Below are positions 25,591 through 33,297 of a stretch of 64,000 nt of DNA, piece by piece. Within the stretch, counting starts at the first letter, position 1, and the number at the start of each line of letters is the position of its first letter. This DNA is from Kribbella jejuensis (GTDB taxonomy: Bacteria > Actinomycetota > Actinomycetes > Propionibacteriales > Kribbellaceae): assembly GCF_006715085.1 (NCBI RefSeq), contig NZ_VFMM01000002.1, positions 992,001-1,056,000 of the forward strand. Direction: 5' to 3'. Below the pieces are notes generated by a model that saw only the letters and a list, made by a program, of their open reading frames with translations, had not been told where the DNA came from and ran no database searches. Made by a program: the position numbers and the translations under genes.

Positions 25591-25645
25591 CCATTTGCCG
25601 GACCCCCGGTCGCGGAACCAGTGGCGGCCGGGAGAGGATCCGGGT

Positions 25646-28045
25646 ATGAGAGATCGGATGACTGCGGCCGCCACCGAGTCGCCCTACGACGCCCGGGTGA
25701 CCGAGTTGACGTACGACGCTCCCGCGGCGAACTGGCTCGAAGCGCTCCCGCTCGGCAACGGCCGGATCGGCGCGATGTGGTTCGGCGGTACCGGGCAGGA
25801 CCGGATCGCGCTGAACGACGAGACGCTCTGGTCGGGCAGTCCCGCGACGACTCGGCGGCTGGCGACGCCACTGGGTGAGGTCGGCGCGGACGCTCTGGCG
25901 CGAGTGCGGGCCGCGGTCGCGGCCGGTGACGTGCGGGCGGCGGAGGAGTTGGCGGGCGGGTTCCAGAGCGGGCATTCGCAGGCGTATCTTCCGCTGGGCG
26001 ACCTGCTGCTGGACTTCGAGGGTGGCGAGGTCACGGGGTACCGGCGACGGCTGGATCTGGACACGGCTGTCGCTCGGGCGGAGTACACCGTTGCCGGGGT
26101 CGAGATCTGGCAGGAGGTGTACGTCAGTGCGCCGGCGCAGGTATTGGTCCTACGTCTGGTCGCTTCGCAACCGTTCACGGTGACACTCCGCTTCACGTCG
26201 AAGCTCCGTGCGACCACGGAAGCAGTCGGCGACAACGGTCTGGCCTTGCTTGCCACCTGTCCCTCGTCGGTCGCTCCGCCGCACGGCAACGCCGCCGAGC
26301 CGATCCAGTACTCCGACGGCGACGACCGCGGAATGAACGCGGCCGCCGTACTGCGCGCTCACACCGACGGAACGATCACACCGTCCGGCGAGTCGCTGAC
26401 GCTCACGGGCACCGACCTGTACGTCGTCCTCTCGACTGCGACGGGCTACGAAGGACCGCACGCAGCACCAACCCGCACCCACGAGGAGTGCCGCGACGCG
26501 GCAGACGCCGCCGTGCGGCAGGCGCTCACCCGCTCCGCGAGCGAGGCGAGCGGGGCGGAGCGCGGTGGTGGTCGGGTGGTTGGTGGGGTCTTGCGGGATG
26601 AGCATGTGCGTGACTACCAGCGGTTGTTCCGGCGGTCGGTGTTGCAGTTGCCGTCCGACGTGGAGTCGACGACCGATCGGCGGTTGGTGGAGGCGGGGGA
26701 CGACCCCGGGCTGGCGGCGTTGATCTACAACTTCGGGCGGTATCTGATGATCGCGAGTTCCCGCCCCGGCGGGCTCCCGACCAACCTGCAAGGGATCTGG
26801 AACGAGCATCTGCAGCCGCCGTGGAGCAGCAATTACACGGTCAACATCAACACCGAGATGAACTACTGGCCCGCCGAGACCACCTCGCTCAGCGAGTGCC
26901 ACGAGCCGCTGCTCACGTACGTCAAGAACCTCGCGCAGGCGGGACGCCGTACCGCGCAGACCCTGTACGGCACCAGCGGCTGGACCGCACACCACAACGC
27001 CGACGCCTGGTGCTGGAGCGCCCCGGTGGACGGCAACCCGAAGTGGTCGAACTGGCCGCTGGCCGGGGTCTGGCTGTGCCGGCACCTCTGGGACCACTAC
27101 GCGTTCACCGGCGACCGCGAGTACCTGAACGACGTCTGGCCGACCCTGCGCGGCGCCGCCGAGTTCGCCAAGGATTGGCTGGTCGAGCTCCCCGACGGCA
27201 CCCTCGGTACCTCCCCGTCCACCTCACCCGAGAACGAGTTCATCGCGGCTGACGGCCGACCGGCCTCGGTCACCACGTCCTCGACGATGGATCTGTCCTT
27301 GATCGCCGACCTCTTCGACCGCTGCATCCAGACCGCCGCGGCGCTCGACCGCGCCGATCCGTTCGTCGACGAACTCCAAGCAGCCCGCAAGCGCATCCCG
27401 GACCCGAAGATCGGCGGCCGAGGGCAACTCCAGGAGTGGCTCGACGACCTGCCCGAGGCCGAGCCGCTGCACCGGCACACCTCACACCTGATCGGCCTGC
27501 ACCCCGGCGACCAGATCACCCCGGACGGTACGCCGGAACTCGCCGCGGCCGCCGCCCGTACGCTCGAACTGCGCGGCAACAAGAGCACCGGCTGGTCGCT
27601 GGCGTGGCGGATCTCCCTGTGGGCAAGGCTCCGCGAAGGCGCCGCCGCGTACCGCCTGGTCCGCGAGCTCCTCAAGCCGGCGGGCGACTCCAGCACCGAC
27701 TACGTGGGCGACGGATCGGGGCTGTACCCGAACCTGTTCTGCGCGCACCCGCCGTTCCAGATCGACGGCAACTTCGGCGCGACGGCCGGTATCGCGGAGA
27801 TGCTGCTGCAGAGCCACACCGGTGAACTGGAGATCTTCCCGGCGCTGCCGGACGCTTGGCCGGAAGGCTCGATCACCGGCCTCCGCGCCCGCGGGGGTGT
27901 GGGCGTCGACCTCACGTGGTCACCCAGTGCAGCAACCGCCGTACTCACTGCCGGCTGCGACACCACCGTCGTACTCAGGCACGGAGACCGCCGCGAGGAG
28001 GTGTCGCTCGCCGCCGGGGTCCCGCAGACCTGGACGATCAGGTGA
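25646..28045 (+). CDS. GH95 alpha-L-fucosidase / alpha-L-galactosidase
   Basis: An inverting glycosidase of 799 residues, the normal length for family GH95. It has the N-terminal beta domain (LPLGNGRIGAMWFGG), a linker helix, and the (alpha/alpha)6 barrel. By comparison with the characterised bifidobacterial enzyme, the catalytic residues should be N400 and N402 in NINTEMNYWPAE, E529 in TSPENEF and D707 in QIDGNFG; all are present. No signal peptide, so cytoplasmic. Residues around 295-315 carry a low-complexity Ser/Ala/Gly/Arg stretch not usual in the family. The start ATG at 25646 follows GGAGAGG. Confidence 0.93.
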   Translation: MRDRMTAAATESPYDARVTELTYDAPAANWLEALPLGNGRIGAMWFGGTGQDRIALNDETLWSGSPATTRRLATPLGEVGADALARVRAAVAAGDVRAAEELAGGFQSGHSQAYLPLGDLLLDFEGGEVTGYRRRLDLDTAVARAEYTVAGVEIWQEVYVSAPAQVLVLRLVASQPFTVTLRFTSKLRATTEAVGDNGLALLATCPSSVAPPHGNAAEPIQYSDGDDRGMNAAAVLRAHTDGTITPSGESLTLTGTDLYVVLSTATGYEGPHAAPTRTHEECRDAADAAVRQALTRSASEASGAERGGGRVVGGVLRDEHVRDYQRLFRRSVLQLPSDVESTTDRRLVEAGDDPGLAALIYNFGRYLMIASSRPGGLPTNLQGIWNEHLQPPWSSNYTVNINTEMNYWPAETTSLSECHEPLLTYVKNLAQAGRRTAQTLYGTSGWTAHHNADAWCWSAPVDGNPKWSNWPLAGVWLCRHLWDHYAFTGDREYLNDVWPTLRGAAEFAKDWLVELPDGTLGTSPSTSPENEFIAADGRPASVTTSSTMDLSLIADLFDRCIQTAAALDRADPFVDELQAARKRIPDPKIGGRGQLQEWLDDLPEAEPLHRHTSHLIGLHPGDQITPDGTPELAAAAARTLELRGNKSTGWSLAWRISLWARLREGAAAYRLVRELLKPAGDSSTDYVGDGSGLYPNLFCAHPPFQIDGNFGATAGIAEMLLQSHTGELEIFPALPDAWPEGSITGLRARGGVGVDLTWSPSAATAVLTAGCDTTVVLRHGDRREEVSLAAGVPQTWTIR

Positions 28046-28775
28046 GGTCGCGGAGGTGCAGGACTGTACCGCTGTCGAGGTCGCGATCGAGCAGCGACCA
28101 GATCCCGCGGGCTGCCGTCTCGGGTTTGTCCAGCTGTCCGCGGGCCTCGAGTCGGCGGAAGCGGTTCGACACCGGGACCTGATCCGGATCGGCAGCGCGG
28201 AGTTCGGCCTGCATGTCGGTGTCGAGCGAGCCGGGTGACACCGAGATCACCCGGCAGCCGGGACTTCGGTGCCGCTGCTCCAGCCCCACCGTCCGGACCC
28301 ACTGGTCGATCGCCGCCTTGCCCGCGCAGTAACTGGATTCACCTTCGTGCGGGCGGTGCGCGGCACCCGACGAGATCATGATCAGATGCTGTTCACAGGA
28401 AAGCCCTGAGACCGCGCTGAGAAAAGCATGTCCGAGAATCTGAGCGGCCGCTGAGTTCAGCAGGACATTTCTCGTGTATTGCACGGTGTCGACCCGGTCC
28501 GCCGGGCCGAGCGGTGTCAATGTGCCGGCATTGTGGATGAACACCACCAGTTCCGGGTCCTCGGCTTCGATTCGTTGCCGGAAGTCCTTCTCCACCACCG
28601 GCCACGAGTCCGGATCGGCCAGATCCACCGCGACGTGGTGCACGCCCGGCGTCCCACCGCGACGGGAGATGTCGACCAGTTCGGCGCCCTCGAACGGGAC
28701 CGTCGCCGCGAGTGCGGCACCGAGCCCTGCCGAAGCGCCGGAGATCCAGATCAGAATGCGGCGCAGTGGAATCAC
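28038..28775 (-). CDS. Short-chain dehydrogenase/reductase
   Basis: A 245-residue SDR with the cofactor motif ISGASAGLGAALA, the NAG strand motif in VVFIHNAGTLTP, catalytic serine in LIMISSGAAHR and the YxxxK pair in SSYCAGKAAID. The C-terminal part PGSLDTDMQAELR fits sepiapterin-reductase-like or yueD-type members. I start at the GTG at 28775, preceded by GGGGGGA; the ATG at the far end of the frame is 25 codons upstream and out of the domain. Overlaps the convergent fucosidase by 8 bp. Confidence 0.85.
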   Translation of the reverse strand: MIPLRRILIWISGASAGLGAALAATVPFEGAELVDISRRGGTPGVHHVAVDLADPDSWPVVEKDFRQRIEAEDPELVVFIHNAGTLTPLGPADRVDTVQYTRNVLLNSAAAQILGHAFLSAVSGLSCEQHLIMISSGAAHRPHEGESSYCAGKAAIDQWVRTVGLEQRHRSPGCRVISVSPGSLDTDMQAELRAADPDQVPVSNRFRRLEARGQLDKPETAARGIWSLLDRDLDSGTVLHLRDLT

Positions 28776-28975
28776 CGCGTTCCCCCCGAGCGCAGGCAAA
28801 AATCCAGCATCATGCAGTTCCCCCCTGCATTCCCCAACGTGGCTGTGCACGAAGAGCCTACGACGCGAACCCCCTGATTCGAACCCCTGTCGGCGTTTCT
28901 GACCACCAGCGACCGTCCGCTCGCCGCCTGCAATTCCGCTCGATCAGCGCCCACCCGTGGTACTAGCCTCGGCGG

Positions 28976-29803
28976 GTGGATGACTGGGAGTGGGACGAGA
29001 CGTTGTATGCCGGGAGCGCGGCGCACTACGCGGTCGGGCGGATGGCGTATCCGAAAGCGTTGGGTGCAGCGCTGCAGACCGAGTTGGGGCTGGACGGGCG
29101 CGGGCGGTTGCTGGACGTCGGGTGCGGACCCGGTCCGGTGACGCTGTTGCTCGCGCCGTACTTCGCTGAGGTGGTCGGCGTGGACGCGGATGCGGACATG
29201 CTCGACGTGGCGGCCGGGCGGGCGGCGGACCTCGGCGTGCACAACGCGACGTGGAAGCAGTTGCGCGCGGAGCAGTTGCCGGGAGGGCTCGGGACATTCG
29301 ACGTGGTGACGTTCGCGCAGTCGTTCCACTGGATGGATCAGCCGCTGGTGGCACGGGTGGTACGCGGGATGCTCTCCGACGGGGGAGCCTGGGTACATGT
29401 CGGCGCGACCACGCATCGTGGCGTCGACGGGAGCGCGGAGTTGCCGCATCCGCGGCCGCCGTGGGGTGCGATCGACGAGCTGGTGACGCGGTACCTCGGT
29501 CCGGTTCGGCGCGCCGGGCGCAGCACGCTGCCGAGGGGTACGGCGGGTGGCGAGGAGGACGTCATGCGCGCGGCCGGGTACGCCGGACCGACCCGGATCG
29601 TGGTCGGCGGCAACGAAGTGGAGGACCGGACCGTCGACGACGTGGTCGCGGCGGTGTTCTCGTTGTCGAGTTCGACCCCGCAGCTGTTCGGTGCCGAGCT
29701 GCCGGCCTTCGAGGCGGAGCTGCGTGAACTGCTGACCAAGGCCGCGGACGACGGCGTGTTCTCCGAGCAGCGGCGGGAGATCGAAGCAGTGATCTGGCGC
29801 TGA
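28976..29803 (+). CDS. Class I SAM-dependent methyltransferase
   Basis: A 275-residue methyltransferase. Motif I is LLDVGCGPGPVTLLLA, the acidic ribose-binding residue is in VVGVDADADML, and the post-motif region is FDVVTFAQSFHWMD, typical of the Methyltransf_11/25 group. The substrate is not predictable. Starts at a GTG at 28976. A strong terminator hairpin follows its stop. Confidence 0.87.
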   Translation: MDDWEWDETLYAGSAAHYAVGRMAYPKALGAALQTELGLDGRGRLLDVGCGPGPVTLLLAPYFAEVVGVDADADMLDVAAGRAADLGVHNATWKQLRAEQLPGGLGTFDVVTFAQSFHWMDQPLVARVVRGMLSDGGAWVHVGATTHRGVDGSAELPHPRPPWGAIDELVTRYLGPVRRAGRSTLPRGTAGGEEDVMRAAGYAGPTRIVVGGNEVEDRTVDDVVAAVFSLSSSTPQLFGAELPAFEAELRELLTKAADDGVFSEQRREIEAVIWR

Positions 29804-29825
29804 GGATCAGCTCAGGAAGCTGAGG

Positions 29826-29870
29826 AAACACACAGCGGCCGCGGATTCACCGCGGCCGCCGGGGTGTTTT
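29826..29870. terminator. Rho-independent terminator, probably bidirectional
   Basis: A perfect 10-bp GC stem (GCGGCCGCGG at 29835-29844, 5-nt loop ATTCA, CCGCGGCCGC at 29850-29859) flanked by AAACAC on the left and GTGTTTT on the right, so the stem can extend with A/T bases on both sides. It separates the ends of the methyltransferase gene and the convergent small gene. Confidence 0.82.
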
Positions 29871-29874
29871 CGGC

Positions 29875-30072
29875 TCAGGACTGGTTGTTGTCGTCTTCCG
29901 AGCCGAGCCGGTCGCGGGCGAAGTCCTCGCCCTTCTCGATCTGGTCCTCGTACTTGTCGCCGGTCTTCTCGTTGGCGAAGTCACCGGCCTTGTCGAGGCC
30001 CTCGTTGACCTGGTCCGGGTGGTCCTTCGCCAGGTCCTCGGCCTTGTTCTTCATTTCGTCGAACATACCCAT
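29875..30072 (-). CDS. Small acidic helical protein, Rv0909/MT0933-type antitoxin family
   Basis: A 65-residue, highly charged protein (MFDEMKNKAEDLAKDHPDQ, then GLDKAGDFANEKTGDKYEDQ). The repeated lysine/aspartate helices match the small actinobacterial family annotated as Rv0909-like antitoxins. No toxin gene is adjacent (the neighbours are an enzyme and a methyltransferase), so a stress or desiccation-type helical role is equally possible. The ATG at 30072 is used; the next ATG is two codons on. Confidence 0.75.
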   Translation of the reverse strand: MGMFDEMKNKAEDLAKDHPDQVNEGLDKAGDFANEKTGDKYEDQIEKGEDFARDRLGSEDDNNQS

Positions 30073-30161
30073 CGTGTATCCCCGTTCCTTCGATGGTTGC
30101 TTTCCACTACCTAGCCCGTGGTACCCGATCCGGCCGATTCCACACACGACCGGTAGGGCGG

Positions 30162-30917
30162 TCAGCCGGCAAACGGATTCCGGTCGGCCTGGAGCGCGGG
30201 CAGCACGGTCGCGGCGAACACGCCGTACAGGTGCCGCTGGAACATCGGTCCGAAGCTGACCCGCGCCACGCCCCGGCCCGCGTAGTCGGCGACCGTGTGG
30301 GCGCCCTGCCCGTAGGCGACGTTCACCGGGCCGTCGAGTTGCGTGGTCAGCGTGCCGATCACATCCAGGTCGCCGACCCCGATCGGGTACACGCAGTCGG
30401 CGCCGGCGGCCAGGTATTTCGTACCGCGATCGAGTGCGGTCCGTAACTGTTCCTCCGCCGTACCGGCCTTGCGGATGAACGCGTCGATACGGGCGTTGAT
30501 CACCAGCGCGTCACCGGCCGCGGCCCGGACCGCGGCGAGGAAGTCGGCCTGTTCGCCGATGTCGACCATCGTCCCGGTCGCCGGGTCGGAGTCCTCGAGG
30601 TTGAGGCCGACGGCACCGGTGGCGACGAACCGTTCGACCAGTTCGGCCGGGGCCAGCCGGTACCCGCGCTCGAAGTCGACCGTGACCGGGACGGAGACCG
30701 AACGGGCGATCCGCGCCGCGCCGGCGAGTACGTCCTCGACCGGCGCCTGCTCGCCGTCGTCGTACCCGAGAATCGCGGCCGTCGCATTGCTGCTCGTCGC
30801 GACGGCGGCGAACCCGGCCTCCTCGATCAGCTTCGCCGACGCCGCGTCCCAGGCGTTCGGGACCACCAGCGGCGTACCGGGAACGTGCAGCTCCCGCAAA
30901 CTAGTTGCCAAAGACAT
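30162..30917 (-). CDS. Isocitrate lyase/PEP mutase-family protein
   Basis: A 251-residue TIM-barrel protein of the PEP mutase/ICL superfamily. It shows the VVPNAWDAASAKLIEEAGFAAVATSS opening (in parts), the metal-binding VTVDFERGY strand and GLNLEDSD. The catalytic loop of true isocitrate lyases (KKCGH) is absent, so it is probably a 2-methylisocitrate-lyase-like or C-C/C-P lyase of unknown substrate, as for the common actinobacterial 'PEP mutase family' proteins. Its start codon overlaps the sigma-factor stop (TGATG), so it is co-translated with the sigma factor. Confidence 0.85.
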   Translation of the reverse strand: MSLATSLRELHVPGTPLVVPNAWDAASAKLIEEAGFAAVATSSNATAAILGYDDGEQAPVEDVLAGAARIARSVSVPVTVDFERGYRLAPAELVERFVATGAVGLNLEDSDPATGTMVDIGEQADFLAAVRAAAGDALVINARIDAFIRKAGTAEEQLRTALDRGTKYLAAGADCVYPIGVGDLDVIGTLTTQLDGPVNVAYGQGAHTVADYAGRGVARVSFGPMFQRHLYGVFAATVLPALQADRNPFAG

Positions 30918-31867
30918 CAAGATCTCCCATGGATCAGCGGCAGCCCGAAGGCTGGGAACAAAGCAGGTTGGTGGAACGCGAGTACGGCCTCGACCGCATT
31001 CTTCGAGAGCGTCAGGACCTTGACCGAGTGCGCGTGGAACAGGCCGTCGGTACCGCGGATGTACATCGCGAAGGCCGGCTGCCCGTTCGCCGAGGTCTCG
31101 ATCAGGACGCGCCGACCCGGACCCGGCCGGAGCTTCGAGTCGAGCAACCGCAGGACGTCGGTACGCCCGCGGAACCAGGTCGGGATCGGCGGCATCTCCC
31201 AGCGCGCGTCCGCGCTGAAAAGCCCTTCCAGGACGACGAGATCCTTGTTCTCCATCGCGGCCTGGAACTGGTCGAGCAGCGCGCGCCGCAACGGTTCGTC
31301 CGGCTCGCTCAGCTCTTCCTCCCGCGGCTTCAGCCGGGCGAGCTCGGCCCGCGCGCGTTGCAGTGAACTGTTCACCGCCGCGGTCGTTGTATCGAGCAAC
31401 GACGCGACCTCGGCGGCCGGCCAGGTGAGCACCTCGCGGAGGATCAGTACGGCGCGTTGCCGCGGCGGGAGGTGCTGCATGGCGGCGACCATCGCCAGCC
31501 GCAGGCTGGCCTGGTCGCCGACCACGGTGGCCGGGTCGGCCCCGAGCAGCTGGTCCGGGAACGGTTCCAGCCACGGCACCTCCAGGGCCTGCGCGTGCAG
31601 GTCCTCCGGATCGTTGCCCGGGGCACCCAGCGCCGACGGGACCACCCGCCGGCTGCTGTGCTGCAGGAGGTTGAGACACACGTTGGTAGCGATCCGGTAC
31701 AGCCAGGTCCGAACCGACGAACGGTGCTCGAAGTCCGCGTGGCCACGCCAGGCGCGCAGGTACGTCTCCTGAACGGCGTCCTCCGCGTCGTGCAACGAGC
31801 CGAGCATCCGGTAGCAGTGCGCCACCAGCTCACCCCGGTACTCCGCGAACTCCTCCTCGAGGTTCAT
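30917..31867 (-). CDS. ECF sigma factor with C-terminal SnoaL-like domain (SigX5/SigG-like)
   Basis: A 316-residue extracytoplasmic-function sigma factor. Region 2 includes GSLHDAEDAVQETYLRAWRG; region 4 includes LPPRQRAVLILREVLTWPAAE and a helix-turn-helix TTAAVNSSLQRARAEL. The C-terminal 115 residues (AAMENKDLVVLEGLFSADARWEMPP) form an NTF2/SnoaL-like domain, as in the long ECF groups where this domain controls sigma activity instead of a separate anti-sigma factor. It is sandwiched by overlaps: MFS stop/sigma start (ATGA) and sigma stop/PEP mutase start (TGATG). Confidence 0.9.
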   Translation of the reverse strand: MNLEEEFAEYRGELVAHCYRMLGSLHDAEDAVQETYLRAWRGHADFEHRSSVRTWLYRIATNVCLNLLQHSSRRVVPSALGAPGNDPEDLHAQALEVPWLEPFPDQLLGADPATVVGDQASLRLAMVAAMQHLPPRQRAVLILREVLTWPAAEVASLLDTTTAAVNSSLQRARAELARLKPREEELSEPDEPLRRALLDQFQAAMENKDLVVLEGLFSADARWEMPPIPTWFRGRTDVLRLLDSKLRPGPGRRVLIETSANGQPAFAMYIRGTDGLFHAHSVKVLTLSKNAVEAVLAFHQPALFPAFGLPLIHGRS

Positions 31868-33243
31868 CGAACTCCTTCCACCACCTTCGCCGGCGCGACC
31901 TCGGGGGTCCGGCGGCGGGTGGCGATCGCTGCGCCCGCCAGTGCTCCGAGCAACGACAGTACGCCGCAGCCCGCGAGCGCCCGGGTGAAGCCGTCACCGG
32001 TGTAGCCGCCGGCCGCGGTGAACACCGAGCCGAGGACGGCGACCCCGGCCGCGCCGCCGAGTTGGCGGTTCATGCTGTAGATCCCGGACGCGATCCCGAC
32101 CGCCTCGCGCGGCAGGGACGCCATCGCCGCACTCTGCGCCGCGGGCATCGCGAGCGAGACTCCGCAGCCGGTGACGACCAGCGGCGGGATCAGCTCCCAG
32201 TAGTGGTCCGCGCCGCGGCTGACCCAGAGCATGCCGGCCGTCTGCAGCGCCATACCGATCACGACCAGCGGGCGCTCGCCGACGCGATCGACCAGCCTGC
32301 CCGCGATCGGCCCGACGATGAACAGCGTCGCGGTCCAGGGCAGGAGTTGCAGCCCGGCCTTGAACGGTGCCGAGCCGAGCTCCGCCTGCATGTACTGCGA
32401 CAGGAAGAACACCGCGCTGAACAGCGCCGCGGTCAGGAAGAAGCCCGCCGCGTTCGCCGCGGTGAACGTGCGGTTGCGGAAGAACTCCAGCGGCACCATT
32501 GCGTGGTCGGTCCGCCGTTCCCACAGCGCGAACGCGGCCAGCATCACGACGCCGATCGCGAACGCGGTCAGTACTTCGGTACTCGACCAGCCGGCCGATT
32601 CACCGCGGACCGTACCCCAGACCAGCCCGAGTACCGCGAGGCTGATCAGTACCGCACCGGCGAGGTCGAGCCGTCGGGCCGGGCCGGTGCTCTCCGGGAT
32701 CTTCGTCAGCACCAGCGCGATCGCGATCACCCCGATCGGCACGTTGATCCAGAAGATCCACTGCCAGGACAGCCCCTCGGTGACCGCGCCGCCGATCAGC
32801 GGGCCGCCGAGGACGGCGATCCCGGTCACGCCGCTGAACACGCCGATCGCGCGTCCGCGCACTTCCGGCGGGAACGCCGCTCCGAGCAGGCTCATCGCCA
32901 GCGGCATCACGAAGGCCGCGCCGACCCCTTGAACGGCGCGGGCCACGATCAGGAACGGCAAGTTGGTGGCCAGCGCGCAGGCGATCGACGCGGCCGTGAA
33001 CAAGGTGAGGCCGGCCGCGTACGTCCGGCGGCGGCCCAGACGGTCGCCGAGCGCGGCAGCCGTCATCAGAAGCATCGCAAAACTCAGTCCATAGGCATTG
33101 ACCGTCCACTCCAGTTGTTCGGCCGTTGCACCGAGGTCACCCCGGATCGTGGTCAGCGCGGCGGCCACCACCAGGACGTCCAGCGCCACCATCACCGATC
33201 CGAGCGAGGTCAGCCCGAGAACCCATCGTTGTTGACTCTTCAC
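31864..33243 (-). CDS. MFS transporter, DHA2 (EmrB/QacA-like) drug exporter
   Basis: A 459-residue exporter with about 14 membrane segments, the DHA2 layout. The first segment is SLGSVMVALDVLVVAAALTTI, the 2-3 loop has GDRLGRRRTY, and the segment 5 motif C is GVTGIAVLGGPLIGGAV. It begins at a GTG at 33243 and its stop overlaps the start of an ECF sigma gene, so export and sigma expression are coupled. A 17-bp palindrome lies 30 bp upstream and is a likely operator for a repressor encoded elsewhere. Confidence 0.9.
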   Translation of the reverse strand: MKSQQRWVLGLTSLGSVMVALDVLVVAAALTTIRGDLGATAEQLEWTVNAYGLSFAMLLMTAAALGDRLGRRRTYAAGLTLFTAASIACALATNLPFLIVARAVQGVGAAFVMPLAMSLLGAAFPPEVRGRAIGVFSGVTGIAVLGGPLIGGAVTEGLSWQWIFWINVPIGVIAIALVLTKIPESTGPARRLDLAGAVLISLAVLGLVWGTVRGESAGWSSTEVLTAFAIGVVMLAAFALWERRTDHAMVPLEFFRNRTFTAANAAGFFLTAALFSAVFFLSQYMQAELGSAPFKAGLQLLPWTATLFIVGPIAGRLVDRVGERPLVVIGMALQTAGMLWVSRGADHYWELIPPLVVTGCGVSLAMPAAQSAAMASLPREAVGIASGIYSMNRQLGGAAGVAVLGSVFTAAGGYTGDGFTRALAGCGVLSLLGALAGAAIATRRRTPEVAPAKVVEGVR

Positions 33244-33253
33244 ACCAGTACAG

Positions 33254-33289
33254 ACCGGCGCCGGTGTGCGAACTCATCGGTCCGATGAG
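33254..33289. promoter_or_regulatory. Palindromes upstream of the DHA2 exporter operon
   Basis: ACCGGCGCCGGT (33254-33265) and CTCATCGG-T-CCGATGAG (33273-33289, perfect 8-bp arms) lie 11 to 46 bp before the exporter start. The second has the form of a TetR-family operator. No TetR gene is adjacent. Confidence 0.5.
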
Positions 33290-33297
33290 GACGAATT

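Noticed and set aside
28855..28895. GATTCGAACCCC, which resembles the T-loop of a tRNA.
   Set aside because: The flanking bases do not form the 5-bp T-stem and no acceptor or anticodon arm can be drawn on either strand.
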